DNA of 64,000 nucleotides from Winogradskyella sp. (lineage in GTDB: Bacteria; Bacteroidota; Bacteroidia; Flavobacteriales; Flavobacteriaceae), in contig NZ_JABSSU010000003.1 in the NCBI RefSeq assembly GCF_013213835.1, positions 301,796 to 365,795 of the forward strand, in the 5' to 3' direction. The position numbers were made by a program, and so were the translations under genes. This document shows, one piece after another, positions 61,653 to 64,000 of this stretch (position 1 is its first letter; each line of letters begins with the position of its first letter). The notes under the pieces were generated by a model, which was not told the DNA's origin, made no database searches, and saw nothing but the letters and a program-made list of their open reading frames with translations.

Positions 61653-64000
61653 TCACAAAGGTAGTGAAACTTCAACCTTGGTCCCTTTTCCTACATCTGA
61701 AGTGATGTTAAAAATACCTTCGTGATCCTTAATGATAGAATATGTAATGTACAAGCCTAGTCCTGTTCCTTTACCTGGAGATTTTGTAGTATAGAATGGA
61801 TCCATCACTTTATTTATATCTTCCTCAGATATACCTGTACCATTATCTATAATAGATATATAGACTTCACCAGATTTTATAAACGTATTAATTTCAATTT
61901 TACCTTTTAAAGGAATTGCATCAATAGCATTTGCTATTAAGTTGAGAAAAGCCTGATGAAGTTTACCGTTATTTCCCTTAACAATAACTTCTTCTGAGGT
62001 GAAATCTTTTATTATATCAACTTTATTAAAATACTTATTCCTAAGCATTAATAAGCAATCTTCTATTATTTCATGAATATTACACGACTCTACTTTCTCC
62101 TTATTTTCTCTACTAAAGAGGTTTAATCCTTTTACAATTTCTGCGCTTCTATGAAAACCCGCATCAATCCATTCTAAATATTCTAATAAATTATCCTTAC
62201 TAAAATTAGTTTCAGCTCTTAACTCTTCCCTGATGGCATTGATACCACCTGATATATAATTGAGTGGATTATTCAACTCATGAGCTACACCAGCTGTTAA
62301 AACACCCAATGACGCCATTTTTTCTGACTGAATTAAATGAGATTGTGTTGCCTTTAATTTGTTTAAAGCCAATTGCCGTTCTTCTACGAGTTCCATCTCC
62401 TTTGTTATCTCATAGTCTGTCCCAAATACGGCAATTACATTTCCTTCATCATCAAATTGAGCTTCAGCTTTAACTCTTATGTATTTTATTTGATTAGTAT
62501 CTAATGTTTTAATTTTATACATAAGATCCATTGGTTTCCCATCCTCGATACTTTCACGTAATGCTTTTTGAATTAATGGAACAAATTCTGGTTCTATGGT
62601 TCTTAAAAAACTTTCAAACGGTACATTATTATCTTTAAAATCTTCTTTGTTTAAACCAAATATGGCGAACTCAGTATCATCCCATAAAGCATAGTTTTGT
62701 TTAATATCTAAATACCAAACACCTACCATGGCATTTTGAGCAGCAGTCTTATAAATCTTTAATTGATTAATGATTTCCTCTTTTTCGACTGCAAGCTGCA
62801 TCTCCTTCGTAATATCATAGTTAGTTCCAAACACCGCAATAGTATTACCTTCATTATCTAATTCTACCTTAGCCTTTGCACGGATATAACGTGTCTGACC
62901 TGTTTTTTGATGAATTATTCTAAACGATGTATCAAAATCAACTTGGTTTTCTATCGTAACCTGAAGTGCTTTTACAGAAGGTTCTATATCGTCAGGATGA
63001 AGACTTGTTTCCCATGCTTCATAAGCACCACTAAAACTCTCTTTGTCAATCCCATAGAGATCGTACATAATATTATCCCATATCAATGAATTATCGCGTA
63101 CATCATAATGCCAAACACCAGTCTTTGCATGTTCAGCAACTAAATAATAACGTTCTAATTCTCTTGAAAGGTTAATTGCCTTTTGAGCACGTTCTTCAAC
63201 TAGTTGTTCCAGATTCTTATTAATCTGTGCCAGCTCTTCTTCAGCTTTTTTTCTTTTAGTAATATCAATACCTACTGTATCCCATATGACTGAACCATCT
63301 TTTTGTTTGCTTGGCACACCTCTTAAATCTACCCATTTTGTTCTATTATTAGCAAAGACAATTCGATACTGAAATTCCCAAATGGACAGTTCAGCCGCAG
63401 ATTTTTGTATAGACGGTATCATGAGTCTTACATCATCCTCATGTATTTTATCCCAAATTAAAGCTCTATCCTCAAGAGCTTCTGATTGAGTTATTTCAAA
63501 CAAGTCTTCAACACCTTTACTTATATATAACAACTTGTCCGTTCCATCAGTATTTAATTGATACTTTAATACAACTCCTGGAACATTGTCAGTTACATTT
63601 TGAAATTCTTTTCGTCGTGCTTCTAATGCTAATTCAGCGTTCTTCTGATCTGTAATGTTGAAAAACACACCATTATGGACTATATTACCACTATCATCTT
63701 TAGAACCTGACGAATATGCTTCAATCCAAATTAATTCGTTTTCATTATTAAACGCCCTGAAAGTGTGAGACCAGTTGGTTTGATCATGATTAACAGCTAA
63801 AATAGATTGCATTATACCTTCATAATCATCTTTATGAATCTTTGACAACAAAAACTCTGTATTAGTCATTTGCTCTGCCGTAAAACCAAGATGATTAATT
63901 GCTTTTTCATGTACAAAAGGCATAGAAAAAGAACCGTCTTTATTAAAAACAAACTGATAAATAACTCCAGGTATAGAGTCTACTATCTGTCTAAACTGAT
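61653..64000 (-). CDS. Multi-PAS sensor histidine kinase, 5' end cut by window
   Basis: The frame is open to base 64000, so the start lies outside. An ATG at 63923 falls inside a PAS domain (SIPGVIYQFVFNKDGSFS precedes it) and is not the true start. The protein has at least four PAS units (VPGVVLKYQLNTDGTDKL; AKTGVWHYDVRDNSLIWDNIMYDLYGID; AMVGVWYLDIKQNYALWDDTEFAIFGLN), the last two very similar, including the linkers VFGTNYDITKEMQL and VFGTDYEITKEMEL. A HisKA domain follows (GVLTAGVAHELNNPLNYISGG), then HATPase (NLIANAIDAIP, DNGTGIS, GKGTGLGLYITYSI). There is no receiver or transmembrane segment in the visible part, so it may be cytosolic. Confidence 0.92.
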   Translation of the reverse strand, partial: QFRQIVDSIPGVIYQFVFNKDGSFSMPFVHEKAINHLGFTAEQMTNTEFLLSKIHKDDYEGIMQSILAVNHDQTNWSHTFRAFNNENELIWIEAYSSGSKDDSGNIVHNGVFFNITDQKNAELALEARRKEFQNVTDNVPGVVLKYQLNTDGTDKLLYISKGVEDLFEITQSEALEDRALIWDKIHEDDVRLMIPSIQKSAAELSIWEFQYRIVFANNRTKWVDLRGVPSKQKDGSVIWDTVGIDITKRKKAEEELAQINKNLEQLVEERAQKAINLSRELERYYLVAEHAKTGVWHYDVRDNSLIWDNIMYDLYGIDKESFSGAYEAWETSLHPDDIEPSVKALQVTIENQVDFDTSFRIIHQKTGQTRYIRAKAKVELDNEGNTIAVFGTNYDITKEMQLAVEKEEIINQLKIYKTAAQNAMVGVWYLDIKQNYALWDDTEFAIFGLNKEDFKDNNVPFESFLRTIEPEFVPLIQKALRESIEDGKPMDLMYKIKTLDTNQIKYIRVKAEAQFDDEGNVIAVFGTDYEITKEMELVEERQLALNKLKATQSHLIQSEKMASLGVLTAGVAHELNNPLNYISGGINAIREELRAETNFSKDNLLEYLEWIDAGFHRSAEIVKGLNLFSRENKEKVESCNIHEIIEDCLLMLRNKYFNKVDIIKDFTSEEVIVKGNNGKLHQAFLNLIANAIDAIPLKGKIEINTFIKSGEVYISIIDNGTGISEEDINKVMDPFYTTKSPGKGTGLGLYITYSIIKDHEGIFNITSDVGKGTKVEVSLPL

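Overview
The window is a stretch of chromosome from a low-GC member of the Bacteroidota, almost certainly a marine-type Flavobacteriaceae; the genus cannot be fixed from the sequence alone. The evidence is threefold. Protein families are typical of the group (PAS and LytS kinases, LytTR regulators, S41 lipoproteins, DUF4369/TlpA-like lipoproteins, Cys-less YifB). Promoters follow the Bacteroidota pattern TTG-N19-21-TAnnTTTG rather than TTGACA/TATAAT. Many lipoproteins carry a Ser-Cys lipobox. The region is gene-dense, with no insertion sequence, prophage, CRISPR array, rRNA or tRNA seen. One RNA gene is present, the small-type SRP RNA on the - strand at 47415-47508.

Layout. 1-1112: end of a cupin_5 gene and an RluA-type pseudouridine synthase. 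1109-2960 (-): a three-gene sensory module (124-aa soluble protein, polytopic membrane protein, HisKA_3 kinase without a response regulator). 3046-7686 (-): an operon of a DUF2891 lipoprotein, an Nramp-related transporter with altered metal-site motifs, and 5-oxoprolinase pxpA-pxpB-pxpC. 7723-16677 (-): YifB, a YheT-like hydrolase, a CocE-like hydrolase, adenine deaminase, TilS and PabB. 16757-19044 (+): aldose-1-epimerase-like protein and a DEAD-box helicase. 19107-21173 (-): ECF sigma factor, a 59-aa protein, an MscS-like channel and a DUF2721 protein. 21270-23453 (-): serine hydrolase, TonB-C lipoprotein, ExbB-like protein. 23648-26072 (+): LytS/LytTR pair and a GYF_2-like protein. 26067-27257 (-): a site-2 protease/TPR protein split by an in-frame stop. 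27378-32655 (-): lipoamide dehydrogenase, S41 peptidase, PAS-LuxR regulator, CPBP protein, Lrp. 32792-34006 (+): a PLP-dependent gamma-lyase-type enzyme divergent from Lrp, with a perfect 22-bp palindrome between them. 34106-42494: DUF457-type membrane hydrolase, NhaC, prohibitin-like protein, peroxiredoxin, ankyrin protein, KatG, two small proteins. 42507-49019: ABC-F ATPase, DUF4369 lipoprotein, small transaldolase, SDR, SRP RNA, glutaminyl cyclotransferase, thioesterase. 49264-53806: envelope proteins including a beta-helix lipoprotein and a clostripain-like protease. 54005-55719: a second LytS/LytTR pair. 55783-64000: glucan-phosphorylase-like protein, GlyA, fumarylacetoacetase, a lipoprotein, and a multi-PAS histidine kinase running off the right edge.

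Themes. Peroxide defence (katG, ank, 2-Cys peroxiredoxin) is grouped. Pyroglutamate is touched at two points: glutaminyl cyclotransferase can make it on protein N-termini and PxpABC destroys the free form. A family of short palindromic repeats built from two modules (consensus-like CACTTCGACAGGCTCAGTG and ATTCTGAA-N-TTCAGAAT) is scattered through intergenic DNA and lies in frame inside tilS, with a related hairpin inside pabB. The most notable items for follow-up are the split site-2 protease, the Nramp-related/PxpABC/DUF2891 operon, the orphan sensory module, the sigma/59-aa/MscS cluster and the in-frame repeats. None can be proven to be a new system from this window alone.
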